DNA from: Pseudoalteromonas rubra
GTDB taxonomy: Bacteria > Pseudomonadota > Gammaproteobacteria > Enterobacterales > Alteromonadaceae
Assembly (NCBI RefSeq): GCF_005886805.2
Contig: NZ_CP045429.1
Span: 1,396,501-1,460,500, forward strand
Direction of reading: 5' to 3'
DNA: 64,000 bases
The translations under genes and the position numbers were made by a program. The notes below the pieces were generated by a model. It was not told the DNA's origin, made no database searches, and saw only the letters and a list, made by a program, of their open reading frames with translations. This document shows positions 27,517 through 37,900 of the stretch, in pieces. Position 1 is the first letter of the stretch. Each line of letters begins with the position of its first letter.

Positions 27517-28953
27517 TTACTGTCTTTCGCCCGAGATCTCTAATTCTTTCTCAAGATAATGCTCCTGAGTGTGTGGCTCGTCAGTGCTTCCCTCAGCACC
27601 ATGCATCCAGTCAACCAGCTTATTACTGAGCAGGTACATCGCCAGAGCAGACAACAAGGCAGTCGCACCCAGGCCGATGAAAATGCTCATGGCGTTGTTC
27701 ATTGCTTCCTGGCCTTCACCAATGAATGAACCAACGAAACCAGCGATCTTGTTTGCAACCGCTGTACACAGGAACCATAAACCCATTAATAGTGATGCCA
27801 GACGTAGCGGTGCAAGCTTACTTACCATAGATAAACCAATTGGTGACAGGCATAGTTCACCCAAAGTATGGAACAGGTAGAAAAGTACCAGCCACATCAT
27901 GCTGATCTGTAAGTTGCCAGGATCGCTGCCTTCAGTGATAAGCGCCATCATCATGGTCAAAAAGCCGAGCGCCAGGAATACCAAAGCGATGGCGAACTTG
28001 ACTGGCGAATTAGGCTCACGTTTGTCGAGTTTAAGCCAAATCATTGCCACCAGGGGTGCAAAAATAATAATGAAGATAGAGTTCAGAGACTGGAACCAGG
28101 AAGCCGGAATTTCAAAGCCCATCAGCATACGGTCTGTGTAGTCAGCGGCAAATAGGTTCATCAGACCACCTGCCTGCTCGAAGCCCATCCAGAAGATAAT
28201 ACTAAATACACTCATAGTGAAAATAACACGGATGCGGTCTTTTTCCTGGCTTGTTAGTGGCTCTTTGGTGTTGCTGTTAGATTGCTGCTGAGACAGCTTG
28301 GCAGCAGGCACCACACCGATGTCGCCCAAATATTTCTGGCTCAGGAGTAGTTGCATTACAACGGAGATCACCATACCGATACCCGCAGCGATGAAACCTG
28401 CTTGCCAGTTGATCTGTGCTGCAACATAACCAGCGATAATTGGACCCAGCGCGCCACCTAAGTTGATACCCATGTAGAAGATAGTGAAAGCACCGTCACG
28501 GCGTTTATCACCTTCCTGGTACAAATCACCAACCATAGTTGAAATGTTTGGTTTGAAAAGACCATTACCAGCACACAGCAATGCCAGACCGACATAGAAA
28601 ACTTGCTCTTCCATACCGGCAACCAGGCTGTGTGGTATACCCATGGTGAAGTGACCTGCGGCCATCAAGATACCACCAAGGATAATGGCTTTACGTTGAC
28701 CCATGACATTATCAGCCAGCCAGCCACCAATTAATGGTGTCAAATATACCGCCATGGTAAAGGTACCATAGAGGCTTAGTGCATCGGCATTGGTCCAGCC
28801 GAAGCCACCATTTTGTACTTGAGCAACCAAGTATAAAACCAGAATTGCACGCATACCGTAGTAGCCAAAGCGCTCCCACATTTCCGTGCCGAAGAGTAAG
28901 AACAGGCCTTTTGGATGACCCAGAAACTCACCGCGATTAGGTAATGAATTCAT
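27517..28953 (-). CDS. POT-family proton-dependent di/tripeptide transporter
   Basis: The 478-residue inner-membrane protein imports small peptides with protons (PTR2/POT family, like DtpA). The E-x-x-E-R-F-x-Y-Y motif is present near residue 24-32 ('GTEMWERFGYYGMRA'), as is 'FYMGINLGGALGPIIAGYV' in the fifth helix. Fourteen hydrophobic helices can be followed, with the two extra helices typical of bacterial members around the middle cytoplasmic loop ('KEPLTSQEKDRIR'). The C-terminus is charged and cytosolic. It is a single gene with its own terminator. It probably supplies amino acids from extracellular protein breakdown. Confidence 0.93.
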   Translation of the reverse strand: MNSLPNRGEFLGHPKGLFLLFGTEMWERFGYYGMRAILVLYLVAQVQNGGFGWTNADALSLYGTFTMAVYLTPLIGGWLADNVMGQRKAIILGGILMAAGHFTMGIPHSLVAGMEEQVFYVGLALLCAGNGLFKPNISTMVGDLYQEGDKRRDGAFTIFYMGINLGGALGPIIAGYVAAQINWQAGFIAAGIGMVISVVMQLLLSQKYLGDIGVVPAAKLSQQQSNSNTKEPLTSQEKDRIRVIFTMSVFSIIFWMGFEQAGGLMNLFAADYTDRMLMGFEIPASWFQSLNSIFIIIFAPLVAMIWLKLDKREPNSPVKFAIALVFLALGFLTMMMALITEGSDPGNLQISMMWLVLFYLFHTLGELCLSPIGLSMVSKLAPLRLASLLMGLWFLCTAVANKIAGFVGSFIGEGQEAMNNAMSIFIGLGATALLSALAMYLLSNKLVDWMHGAEGSTDEPHTQEHYLEKELEISGERQ

Positions 28954-29180
28954 ATTATTCCCATTTCAATCAAATGTGTTGTGTTGGCCTTAATATTATC
29001 GATGCTGTAGGTACTGCTGATGACAGTATTACTCTGCATACTTTGAACGGGTGGCCAGTCCCCAAATGATTTACAAGTTAGTGCAATGTTGACTAACTAT
29101 GCATTAAAAGCGCGTCAGTATACCTAGTGGGGTGGCGATGGGGAAGCCTTACCAGCTGGGTTAGACGCTTTTTGTATACA

Positions 29181-29208
29181 AAAAAACCAGCCGGTCTGGC
29201 TGGTTTTT
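29181..29208. terminator. Rho-independent terminator after the 29233 gene
   Basis: AAAAAACCAGCC (29181-29192) pairs with GGCTGGTTTTT (29198-29208) around a five-base loop. Runs on both sides allow action in either direction. Confidence 0.9.
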
Positions 29209-29232
29209 GCGCATATAGAGCAAATGTGCCGG

Positions 29233-30441
29233 TTATCGGCAGAAATTGTCGACAAACGTCAGGTCATTGATGTGCTCAGGACCTTCCATCACTAGTGTCG
29301 CAACGGCGGTATTTGGATTGAGCTGCCAGATTTGTGCATTGCTGCCATCTTCACGACCAGATACATACAGTTCGCCACTGTCTGTGATTGCCAGGCCTGA
29401 TGCCCAGTTCACGCCGTGTTCACCAATCTTCGTAAGTTCCATGTTACCTTCGTCAAGGGTATACAGCGCCTTGCCGGTTAAGACGTAAAGCACGTTCCCG
29501 TCTGCTGAGTAAGCAATGTCACCATGGCTGAAATCGTCACCTGAGTAAGACAATTTACCAAGCACAGTTTTTTCACCGCTGGTCATGTCAAAGTCGTACA
29601 TATAAGTCTTACTGGTGCTACGTAAAGAGATGCCGTCAGGCGTGACCGCAGAGCGGTACAAAGGCCATGATTTAGTCTCAGCTACGCTGTACTGCTGATT
29701 ACCGTTCAGGTCCAGTGCCCACAGAGTAGACGCTTTAGTGCTGTTGTTGGTCTGTTCCATGAAGTACAGTACGCCATCTTTACTGGCGATATTCGAGGCG
29801 GTGTGTGTGACACCCGATACTGTGCTGTACTGACCTGCATCCAGGTCAAAATGGTAAACGAAACCGTTTTGTGCAGAGCCGTAGTTATTGATGCCAAACA
29901 GACCAGTTACACAATCTGCGGTAACAGACACATTGTCTAGTAATGCGCCGTAGGAATCTGAGTTACCTGCACCCACGAATTTCAGTGTACTTTCAGCGCT
30001 GTCAGCCGTCACTGTGATGGTGTAATGTTGCCAGCCGCGTTGTGTACCGTTTAGTTCCGCGATTACCTGGTCGTCCCAGTAAACGGTTGCTTTGTTGGTG
30101 TCTGCATTATTGGTAACACGCGGTGAGTAGTAGAAGCTCACGACATACTGCTTGCCCGCTTCAGTCGCAACACTTTGGTATGCACTGTAGTTACGGGTTG
30201 AGTCCAGCTCCAGGTATTGTTCACCATCCTGAGCCTGAATAAGGCCAAGGCGATTAGTTTGAATTTCAAATTTTGCAGAGCTGCGATTCCAGCCAGGTAG
30301 GGTTCGCATCAGGCTCCAGGAGCCGTTGATGGTATTTGATTGCTCAAAAGAACCGTTAGTGATCAGATTGTCACTGGCATTTGTAGCAAAGCTACTGATT
30401 AGGGCGGCACTCAGGCCAAGCGCGATAACTGATAATTTCAT
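29233..30441 (-). CDS. Secreted protein with NGSFE carbohydrate-binding-like domain and propeller-like region
   Basis: The 402-residue product has a signal peptide (about 1-23; start at the ATG seven bases after GGAG). Residues about 24-180 look like a galactose-binding-like beta-sandwich of the DUF642 type: it opens 'NLITNGSFEQSN' and has 'WNRSSAKFEIQTNRLGLIQ', 'QYLELDS' and 'ALLDNVSVTADC'. The second half has beta-propeller-like repeats, for example 'HGDIAYSADGNVLYVLTGKA' and 'GLAITDSGELYVSGREDGSN'. A C-terminal Cys may bond with one before the propeller. It probably binds a polysaccharide outside the cell. Its link to the neighbouring polymer operon is unknown; it has its own start and terminator. 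Confidence 0.75.
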   Translation of the reverse strand: MKLSVIALGLSAALISSFATNASDNLITNGSFEQSNTINGSWSLMRTLPGWNRSSAKFEIQTNRLGLIQAQDGEQYLELDSTRNYSAYQSVATEAGKQYVVSFYYSPRVTNNADTNKATVYWDDQVIAELNGTQRGWQHYTITVTADSAESTLKFVGAGNSDSYGALLDNVSVTADCVTGLFGINNYGSAQNGFVYHFDLDAGQYSTVSGVTHTASNIASKDGVLYFMEQTNNSTKASTLWALDLNGNQQYSVAETKSWPLYRSAVTPDGISLRSTSKTYMYDFDMTSGEKTVLGKLSYSGDDFSHGDIAYSADGNVLYVLTGKALYTLDEGNMELTKIGEHGVNWASGLAITDSGELYVSGREDGSNAQIWQLNPNTAVATLVMEGPEHINDLTFVDNFCR

Positions 30442-30829
30442 AGATATACTCCAGGGCTTCACTCTATTCGTGTAAATAAAATGTTATCCCTAATCAATTT
30501 TAACTAGTCCCATTTTCTTACTTTTACACGGTCTGGTCAATTACAAATCAAAAAATGACTGTTAGTTCCTATTTATGCCTCAATTTTAGAATATAAAAGT
30601 AGTACCAAAGGGTTGGTTTCTACACACTGTGTTCCTAATACTTTTACATGTCATCTGATCTACTGTCGTTTCGCATTTTGCACATTTTTGCGTTTTGCAT
30701 GTCCATCAGGGCCATTTGGCTTGGTAAATTAGCAAAATGCGAAAACAAACCATCAAGTGAGACGCTCAATATTGAAAGCTGCAAGGAGCGTGCCCACTTT
30801 TTATTTATATGGGTGAAGGTGGAGGTATG
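30442..30829. other. Gene-free interval after the polymer operon
   Basis: This stretch holds the end of the seven-gene operon and the promoter region of the 30441 gene. A short open frame at 30648-30833 has no supporting signal. I see no clear terminator for the operon. Confidence 0.5.
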
Positions 30830-33800
30830 CTAATCCTGGCCGCGGTTAAGCCAGCGTTCTGTCAGCCAGCCAGGTTTTTGACCTCGGTTTAATGCGGCCA
30901 AAACCGTAATGGCGCGCTCCGGGGTGATCCGTTGCGATGCGATGTCCTCATATACCTGTTGCGCGGTTTTCTTGCGCTTAACGGCGGCGCCAGCATCCAG
31001 AAAAGACTCCACGACTTGCAGTATAAAGCGGGTGAAGCCAGATAAACTTTCAGGGCCTGCGGCCTGATCATCACTGGCACTTTGTTGAGTGAGCCGCTCG
31101 GCCAGATGGCTGAGTTCGGCCTGGGCAAATTCGCTTTGTGCCTGAGGCAGTTTACTGAGGGTTTGTAGCATTTTGGAGAAATAGTCTCGCTCAATTCGAT
31201 TGACTTTATCGAGTTGCGTGAGTTTATTCAGGTCGCGGCGAAACTGAGCATGGCTTATCTGAGGTTCGAGCAGCCGTTCACAGCTGGCATGCAGCGTATG
31301 CCAGTGCTGCCAGGCATAGACGTAATTGAGCCCGGGACCTTTGATGTTTTGCATGCCCACAATTAATTGATGTTGGCCGGCCAGGCCCAGGCGAGCGATA
31401 CGGTTGGTCAGATCGTCTGCGGTGATATGGGGGTTATCCAGCAGCAATAACTTGCTATGCAGGATGCTGAACAGTACACGTTCCAGTTGTTTCTGGTGGC
31501 TTGTTAAATCCTCCAGGCTCAACAGTGACTGGGCCAGTTGCCAGTTTTGTATTCGCAGCTGGATAATGCGTTGCTGTACTTTATTGTCAATATGCTCGGT
31601 CAATGCAATACCCAGTAAATCTTCATCGTACAGGTGAGCGGTTTCGAGCCAGGGGGTGTCAAACAAAGCGTTCAGCTGGTCGACATAGTGCGCGGGGGAG
31701 GCATTGTATTTCCATTGAGTAAGCAGACGTATCAAATCTTGTTTGTCGTTATTGCCAATTAGTCGGCTTAAGCGGGTATTCAGCGCTTGATCCAGGTAGG
31801 CCTCAAAGCCATCGACGTTACTACCAATCACCACAACATGATCGAAACTCAGATCTTCAATTAACAGTTGCGCAAAGACCTTAGAGCGCGCAACCCGGTC
31901 ATTGCGGTTATTGAGCAGGGCAATAGTCTGTGTTTCGGGTTTGTCGTTGAGCTCAAATAAACCAAGGCGACGCCAGTTTTCCAGCGTGGCGAGGCGCTCA
32001 TTCGCTGACATACTGTTGACAAACGATTGAGTTAGGTGTTCCACCGGGGCTTTGGTAAAGTGCTGTAGTACTCCGACATCTGGCACAATACGTTCGGCGG
32101 TTTCTTTGTAGACATAGTCTTTGTCTATCCCTATATACTGGGCCATTTTACATACCAGCGCGATATTGTCCGGGTGCTCTTCATAAGGGTATAGAGCACG
32201 AATATCCGGGGTGATCTGAAAACCTTCCCCCCAGTGCAGCTGGATCAGTGTGGATTGCTTGTGTTCGGCTGCCCGGTTGAGGATGGGGGCCATGGTTTGT
32301 TCAGCAGTGAAAATCTGAGTGTGGCTGCCAATAAAGGCGGCCATTTCTTGTGCCACATCAACGCCGCTCGGACCCAGAATATCCTCGTGATCCGGGTAGG
32401 TATTAGTAATGGTGGTAAAGTTGTCTCGCATCCAGCGGCGCAGGATCCGCACATATCTGGGTGTCAGGCCCATACACTCCCATAAAAAGACATCAGCGCG
32501 CACTGAGCGGGCAAAGGCCAGGACATCGCTCTGTTCCCAGATACTGGCTTTGTCAAAAGGCCGGAACAGGGGGAGCTCATATTGCTCTCCGGAGCTGCGC
32601 GCGAAAATCATCATGGCTTCACAACCGGTGGTTTTGGTGACTACGCGAAGTGCCAGACTACTGAACAGTGCTGCTTTGATCCGTTCTGTACCAGATTTCC
32701 CTCGTGTACCCCAGCCACCTATGGTAACGGGGATCTTCGCACGATTAGTGCGGATTTTTCGATTCAGGCGAACATGTCTCATCCAGAAATAGAGGATAAA
32801 TGTCGACACAAAAAACACCAGCTGTCCGATGCTATTTTGGTAAATGGAATACAAATATTCCTTAAAGCTATAACCCAAATTGACTAACACACCTGGTATG
32901 CCGGCACGAGCGAACAAGTTGGCAATACCAGACTCAACCTCAAAGGTACAATCCAGTTCACTGCCATAGGGCTTAAACTCCAGCCCAAAGCCGAGTTTAC
33001 GTATTCGGGCCAGGTAGTTTTGCTGCTCAAGCGTATTGCCTTTTCGTAAGCCGTCTATGTCGGCGTACTGAATCGACAATTGCCAATAGGCGCGAACACG
33101 TTGCCAAAGATGTTTGGGTGGTGTCACGATTAAAATGCCGTCGGGGGTGTAACTTTTCTTACTGGCTTTGATATTGTCCTGGCTCAGCACGGATAATAGG
33201 TAGTCAGGTAGCGGTAAATGGGGACGTGCACTGGCCTCCTTGAGATGATAAAGCGCTTCGCCGGGTACGTTTGTTGCGCTGATCTCTGCGGTGGTGCAAC
33301 TGGGCACATGCAATTGTGCTGACGGGATTTTGGCACTGGTATGACTAAAGCTTTGACGTTTATCGGTGCTTGGCGTGAAAAACTCATGCCATATACGCCA
33401 AAAACGGCGACGACGTTTGTAGCCAATTACAACCCGCCAGCCTTGTTTGTCCTGATAGGCGTTAAAGCTTTGCTCATGCTGCGCCAGCATACTGAGTGCA
33501 CGGCCTAGTGTGTCCTGGTCGATATCTGCTGGCAAATAAACGGTCTCGTGCTCAGCGAGGCGCTGTGCGAGTTGCGCATGCAGGCTTTGCTGGGTGAAGC
33601 TGAATAACTGCTCACGGGTTCGTGTAATATAGCGTCGCACGGCCAGGTCGGGTTCACGCTCTAGCGCCTCATTTAACACACCTATATAGCGTTGCATCAA
33701 CACCGCATCCTGATTGTTTGAGGTATCGTCCAGTGTTGCTTCAACGGCTTCATTTAGCATGAGTCTGGGGCTTTGTTCCAATAGTATTCGCTTAACTTCC

Positions 33801-34939
33801 AGACATTCCTCACCAAGGAGGTGGGTACACCATAACCCAAATGCATACTTGTTGGCAGAAAAACGGGCAGCGGTAAGCTGTTTAACCAGAGTGAAACGCA
33901 CCGCGTCGACCGTTTCATCCGCAAAACGTTTTTCAAGTAATTCCATGGCCAGTGTATCGGGCAGATTGCGCAGTTGCTCAATACATACTTGCCGTACCCG
34001 GGCAAACGGATGCTGCGCCAACTCCCGAAGCAAGGGAATATCCCGTTCCTCCAGGGGGTATTTATTGGCGAGGATACGGGGCATCGCAGCGACAATAAAC
34101 AGCTGATCGCTGTGCTTCTGTGCTGGTGTAGTGCCACTGAGACTGGCTTCCACATAGGCCCACATGTAACTGCGCACAAAGGTCGGACGCTGGTGGATCA
34201 GAATTTCCAGGATATCCACAACGGCCTGATAGGGCGTATTCTCGGCATCAAGTAACTCTATGAGCTCAGCAACCAGCTCGCTGTCCAGATCTGGATTGGC
34301 TTTACATTCATTGATCACGGAAACCTGATTGACCAGCGCACGGATCATCCCATGGCGAACATGTGCATTGTTACTGGTGGCCATCAGCCTCAGGAAGAAA
34401 GGTTGTAGATCTAGTTTTTTCCAGGCCTCATCCAGGTTATCTAGCGACAGCCTGAGATAGCGAATCGTAAGTGCACCCAGCTTGGCGATAAGAAACCTCA
34501 GATCCTGCTCTAAGTCGGCGACTAAGGTTTGATAGCGGCCGATAACGGCACCCTCATCAAACCAACGTGAGAATGCCTGTTTATCTTTTTGTAGCTGGGT
34601 GGTTGAGGCCCCCAGTGTTTCAGCATACTTGAGGATATGCAGTTGTTTTTCCGTGGCCAGCTCTGCTTTGCCAAGACGTTCTACAAACGACTGGTAGTCG
34701 GCATCGTGACCCTGAAGTTGTTCATGCAGGCGTTCAATTTTGTGGCGTAAAAAAGCAATGGTTTGCAATAGCTGCCAGTAGTTCAGTTGTTCGTCTTTTG
34801 GCTGGTTTTGTAATAGCTCCCAGCCTGCCAACTCCTCGAGCAACTGATGGTACTTATGGCGGTGCAGATTGAGCCAGAACTGTTCTGTATCGGCAAATAA
34901 GATAGCCTGAAGCTGGGTTTTTAATCGGTTATCGGCCAT
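30830..34939 (-). CDS. PgsB/CapB-type polyglutamate ligase with a large N-terminal extension
   Basis: The 1369-residue protein has a Mur-ligase-like ATP-dependent amide ligase domain of the PgsB/CapB type at about residues 700-1150. After a membrane segment (about 706-722) comes the P-loop GGWGTRGKS (741-749), then 'VTKTTGCEAMMIF', 'ECMGLTPRYVRIL', 'TNTYPDHEDILGP' and 'LLNNRNDRVARSKVFAQLL', each matching the order of motifs in Bacillus PgsB (which is only about 390 residues). PgsB joins glutamates through gamma-amide bonds. The first 700 residues are helical and repeat-like, perhaps HEAT-type ('LRELAQHPFARVRQVCIEQL'), and the last 200 are also helical; neither is known in PgsB. The start overlaps the preceding gene by 11 bases. 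Substrate here could be glutamate or another amino acid. Confidence 0.85.
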   Translation of the reverse strand: MADNRLKTQLQAILFADTEQFWLNLHRHKYHQLLEELAGWELLQNQPKDEQLNYWQLLQTIAFLRHKIERLHEQLQGHDADYQSFVERLGKAELATEKQLHILKYAETLGASTTQLQKDKQAFSRWFDEGAVIGRYQTLVADLEQDLRFLIAKLGALTIRYLRLSLDNLDEAWKKLDLQPFFLRLMATSNNAHVRHGMIRALVNQVSVINECKANPDLDSELVAELIELLDAENTPYQAVVDILEILIHQRPTFVRSYMWAYVEASLSGTTPAQKHSDQLFIVAAMPRILANKYPLEERDIPLLRELAQHPFARVRQVCIEQLRNLPDTLAMELLEKRFADETVDAVRFTLVKQLTAARFSANKYAFGLWCTHLLGEECLEVKRILLEQSPRLMLNEAVEATLDDTSNNQDAVLMQRYIGVLNEALEREPDLAVRRYITRTREQLFSFTQQSLHAQLAQRLAEHETVYLPADIDQDTLGRALSMLAQHEQSFNAYQDKQGWRVVIGYKRRRRFWRIWHEFFTPSTDKRQSFSHTSAKIPSAQLHVPSCTTAEISATNVPGEALYHLKEASARPHLPLPDYLLSVLSQDNIKASKKSYTPDGILIVTPPKHLWQRVRAYWQLSIQYADIDGLRKGNTLEQQNYLARIRKLGFGLEFKPYGSELDCTFEVESGIANLFARAGIPGVLVNLGYSFKEYLYSIYQNSIGQLVFFVSTFILYFWMRHVRLNRKIRTNRAKIPVTIGGWGTRGKSGTERIKAALFSSLALRVVTKTTGCEAMMIFARSSGEQYELPLFRPFDKASIWEQSDVLAFARSVRADVFLWECMGLTPRYVRILRRWMRDNFTTITNTYPDHEDILGPSGVDVAQEMAAFIGSHTQIFTAEQTMAPILNRAAEHKQSTLIQLHWGEGFQITPDIRALYPYEEHPDNIALVCKMAQYIGIDKDYVYKETAERIVPDVGVLQHFTKAPVEHLTQSFVNSMSANERLATLENWRRLGLFELNDKPETQTIALLNNRNDRVARSKVFAQLLIEDLSFDHVVVIGSNVDGFEAYLDQALNTRLSRLIGNNDKQDLIRLLTQWKYNASPAHYVDQLNALFDTPWLETAHLYDEDLLGIALTEHIDNKVQQRIIQLRIQNWQLAQSLLSLEDLTSHQKQLERVLFSILHSKLLLLDNPHITADDLTNRIARLGLAGQHQLIVGMQNIKGPGLNYVYAWQHWHTLHASCERLLEPQISHAQFRRDLNKLTQLDKVNRIERDYFSKMLQTLSKLPQAQSEFAQAELSHLAERLTQQSASDDQAAGPESLSGFTRFILQVVESFLDAGAAVKRKKTAQQVYEDIASQRITPERAITVLAALNRGQKPGWLTERWLNRGQD

Positions 34940-37900
34940 ACAGGTCCTGCTCTAAGAAATGCGTGAGTTGCAGTGATTCAAAAATGATTTCGTCGTGTGC
35001 AAACGGGTCAAAGCCACTGCGTTGTAAATTACCCAAAGTCACTTCAAAACGAATGCTGTGGTTATTTCGGAACCAGTCTTGTGTCCAGTTCAGGCTGATC
35101 CAGCCAGCAGTGTGTTCACTGAAGTCAAACAAGGTTTGCCAGCCCAATGTCGTCAGATACTGCCAGGTCGCATTTGGCCGGTGGTCATCGGCAAATACAT
35201 AGCTGCTGCTTAGCCCGGCAGAGAAAATATGGCCCTGATAGTACTGCTGCCAGACTCCACTTAACGAAGCGACGTCCAGTGATGTCCAGTCCGAATTGGA
35301 GGTGGTTGTCAGTTGGGCGCTGAGCTGACTGTCTACTTTGCTCTGATGGCGGATGCGATAACCACCACGCCAGCCATCGCTGTGGTTGTAGCGATAAAAA
35401 TTGAACATGGCATTACTGATGGTTTCGTCCGCCAGATAGTCTTCTTTATCAATGCTGGTGTAGTAATAAAAAGGTTGCCACCACCACTGGTGACGCCAGT
35501 GTTGATCCTCTCGCCAAATTTCGCCGATTGCGACAGTCCATTGACTGGTCAGGTGGGTTTCCCGACTCAGTGGTGATTCCTGCCAGCGATTGTACCACTG
35601 CGCTTTGGCAAACCAGTCGTCTTCATCATCAAGCCAGTCATACAAACCATTGATACTGAACGACGGTTCGCTGGTATTGTTCAAACGAAAAAAGCTCTCC
35701 AGTCGATACCAGTGCTGTTTATAGCGGTTACGCAGTCGAATACCCAGATCCAGCGTGTGCTCTGAGCCAAGCGGTTCACTGCTTTGATAGATGCCATCAC
35801 GGTTATACTGCATCACCCCCTCAATGTGTGTGAGATTCCCATCGGCCTGCATAATGGCTTGATGATAGGTGTTCTCATTCCTGGTGTACACGAACTCTGG
35901 CTGGGCCACCCTGTAGGGCTGCACGGGGGGAGCCACGGCCAGCTTGTGGCGATTGGGGTCCAGCTGCCAGCGATAGAATCTGGCCAGGCTCGCGGTTTGT
36001 GGGGCCAGGGTGAGTAAGCCGGCTGGGTAGAATCCGGATTGTTCGCGTCGTGCTCCCTGCTCCACATACTCCAGTTTAAGTACCGCATCTTGACTGAGTT
36101 TTGCCGTGATCGGATTGGCCTCATCACCGTAATAAAAGAGCTGTTCGGCGGCCAGTTCAATGGCCTGCCAGCGGCCCTGCTGATAGGCTTCGACTTCAAC
36201 ACTGAGTAATTGCGCGGCAAAAGGGTTAAGCCAGCGCAATGTCAGGCCCGGTGCACTCAGATCTGCGCGGGTTAACCCCAGTTCACTGCGATTGTTATCG
36301 AGACGCCACAGTAGGTTGCCAGCAATACGGTCAATACTGATCTGTGGGCGCTGATGCTGTTGCAGTAATTCAGCATTGGCAAAATGAAAGACCAGTCTGA
36401 CTTGCAGTGATTGCAATTCACTCAGGTTAAGCGCCAGGCTATGATTCGGGCGCAAGATCAGCCCAGGCAGCGCATCGTCGCGGCTGGTATGGCGGCTAAA
36501 TTGCTCAGCGGCACTGCGCTTTGACAGTGCTGATAAGTCGATAAGCTGGGTACCTGCATAATTTTGGTAGCTATTAAATGCCTCCCAGTGGCCAAAGCTT
36601 TGAATACGGCCATACAGTGTAGCTAATGACTCTGCTGGAGGGTGCTGCATCAACCTGGCTGATAAAGCCGTGAACTCATGCTCGCTGAGCGATTGAGTTT
36701 CAAGTCTTAACAGAGCATTAAGCAGCAGGTCGCGCTGTGTGGTCACCGTGTTTGCGCTGCCCAGGGGTGTTTGATATAGCAGGGATATAAAGTCTTCCTG
36801 CCACAGTGTCCCGGCCAGATCCAGAGCGTTGGTAATATTGTGTGAGGGAGGCAAAGCACTGAACTGAAGCAATAGTAGCTTTTCGCTGCTTAGGGTCAGT
36901 TGTTCGCCGGCACTCAGCGCAAAGTAACCGGTACTGGCAATAGAAAGGCGAGGTTGATCGTCCTCATCAATGCGCAATACGGTTGTCGCAGGTATGTCGT
37001 CAAATATCGGCATGATTTTACGCAGCTTAGCCTGGTGGGCATGTAACCAGGACATCTGGCTTTGCTCTGTCTCAATGGCTTTTGACCGGGCGCTGACTCT
37101 GAGCACCATGGGTTGGTGGGCTGTGATTGTAATTGACTCATCCGCCAGTGGGTAGGCAGTGGTGTTACTGGTCTCGCTGAGCACGGTGCTGACGCCATGA
37201 TGACGCAGAGAATAATCAAGCACGGGCGGGTTACTAACTGGGTGCGTATACCCAAGTTGCGCACTCAAAGGTTGCAGCGTGTGATTGTCGTTGCGTGTGT
37301 CGTGGCCCAGCCACAGTGCATAAAGGTCTTGCTTGAGTTCGGCAAAACTGCTGATAAGTGCATCCCGGCACTCTGGTAAGGCGTTGCGCCACAGGCTGCA
37401 TAACCCGAGAATGCTTTGAATGGCCTGGTTTTTTTGGTAATGCGCCAATAGCTGCTGGGCTGCATAACGTTGCAGTTCTGGGTATGGATGACCGAGCAGG
37501 GCACCCAGATAGCGTTGGGCGGTATTGTGTTCTCCCAATGCCCAAAATGCCCTCAGGCGCAACTGCCAGGCTCGGATCACAACCTCCTCATGGGGACTGG
37601 TGATCAGGGCTTTCAGCAAAGGCAGCGCCTGTTGTGGGTCCTGGCTGACCAGCATTTCAGCCTCTCCCAGGCGAAAGTGCCAGTGGCTGGCACTCAGGCT
37701 GGTTGTGGTGTCTGCCTGCTGTGGGCGAGCGAGCACAAATCGGGATTGGGCTTGCTGATAGCTGTGACCCAGGCGTTGTAGCTGTTGTTCCAGACGATAA
37801 GCAATCGCGGGACTTTTGTCTTCAAGCAAGCCCGGGCGCTGATATAAAACGGCGTTGTTTGGCAAAGCTTGCAGCTCTCTGACTCGTATTGCCAGGTCTA

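Noticed and set aside
32409-32887. Open frames opposite the ligase domain
   Set aside because: They lie within the P-loop region of a well-supported gene on the other strand and have no own signals.
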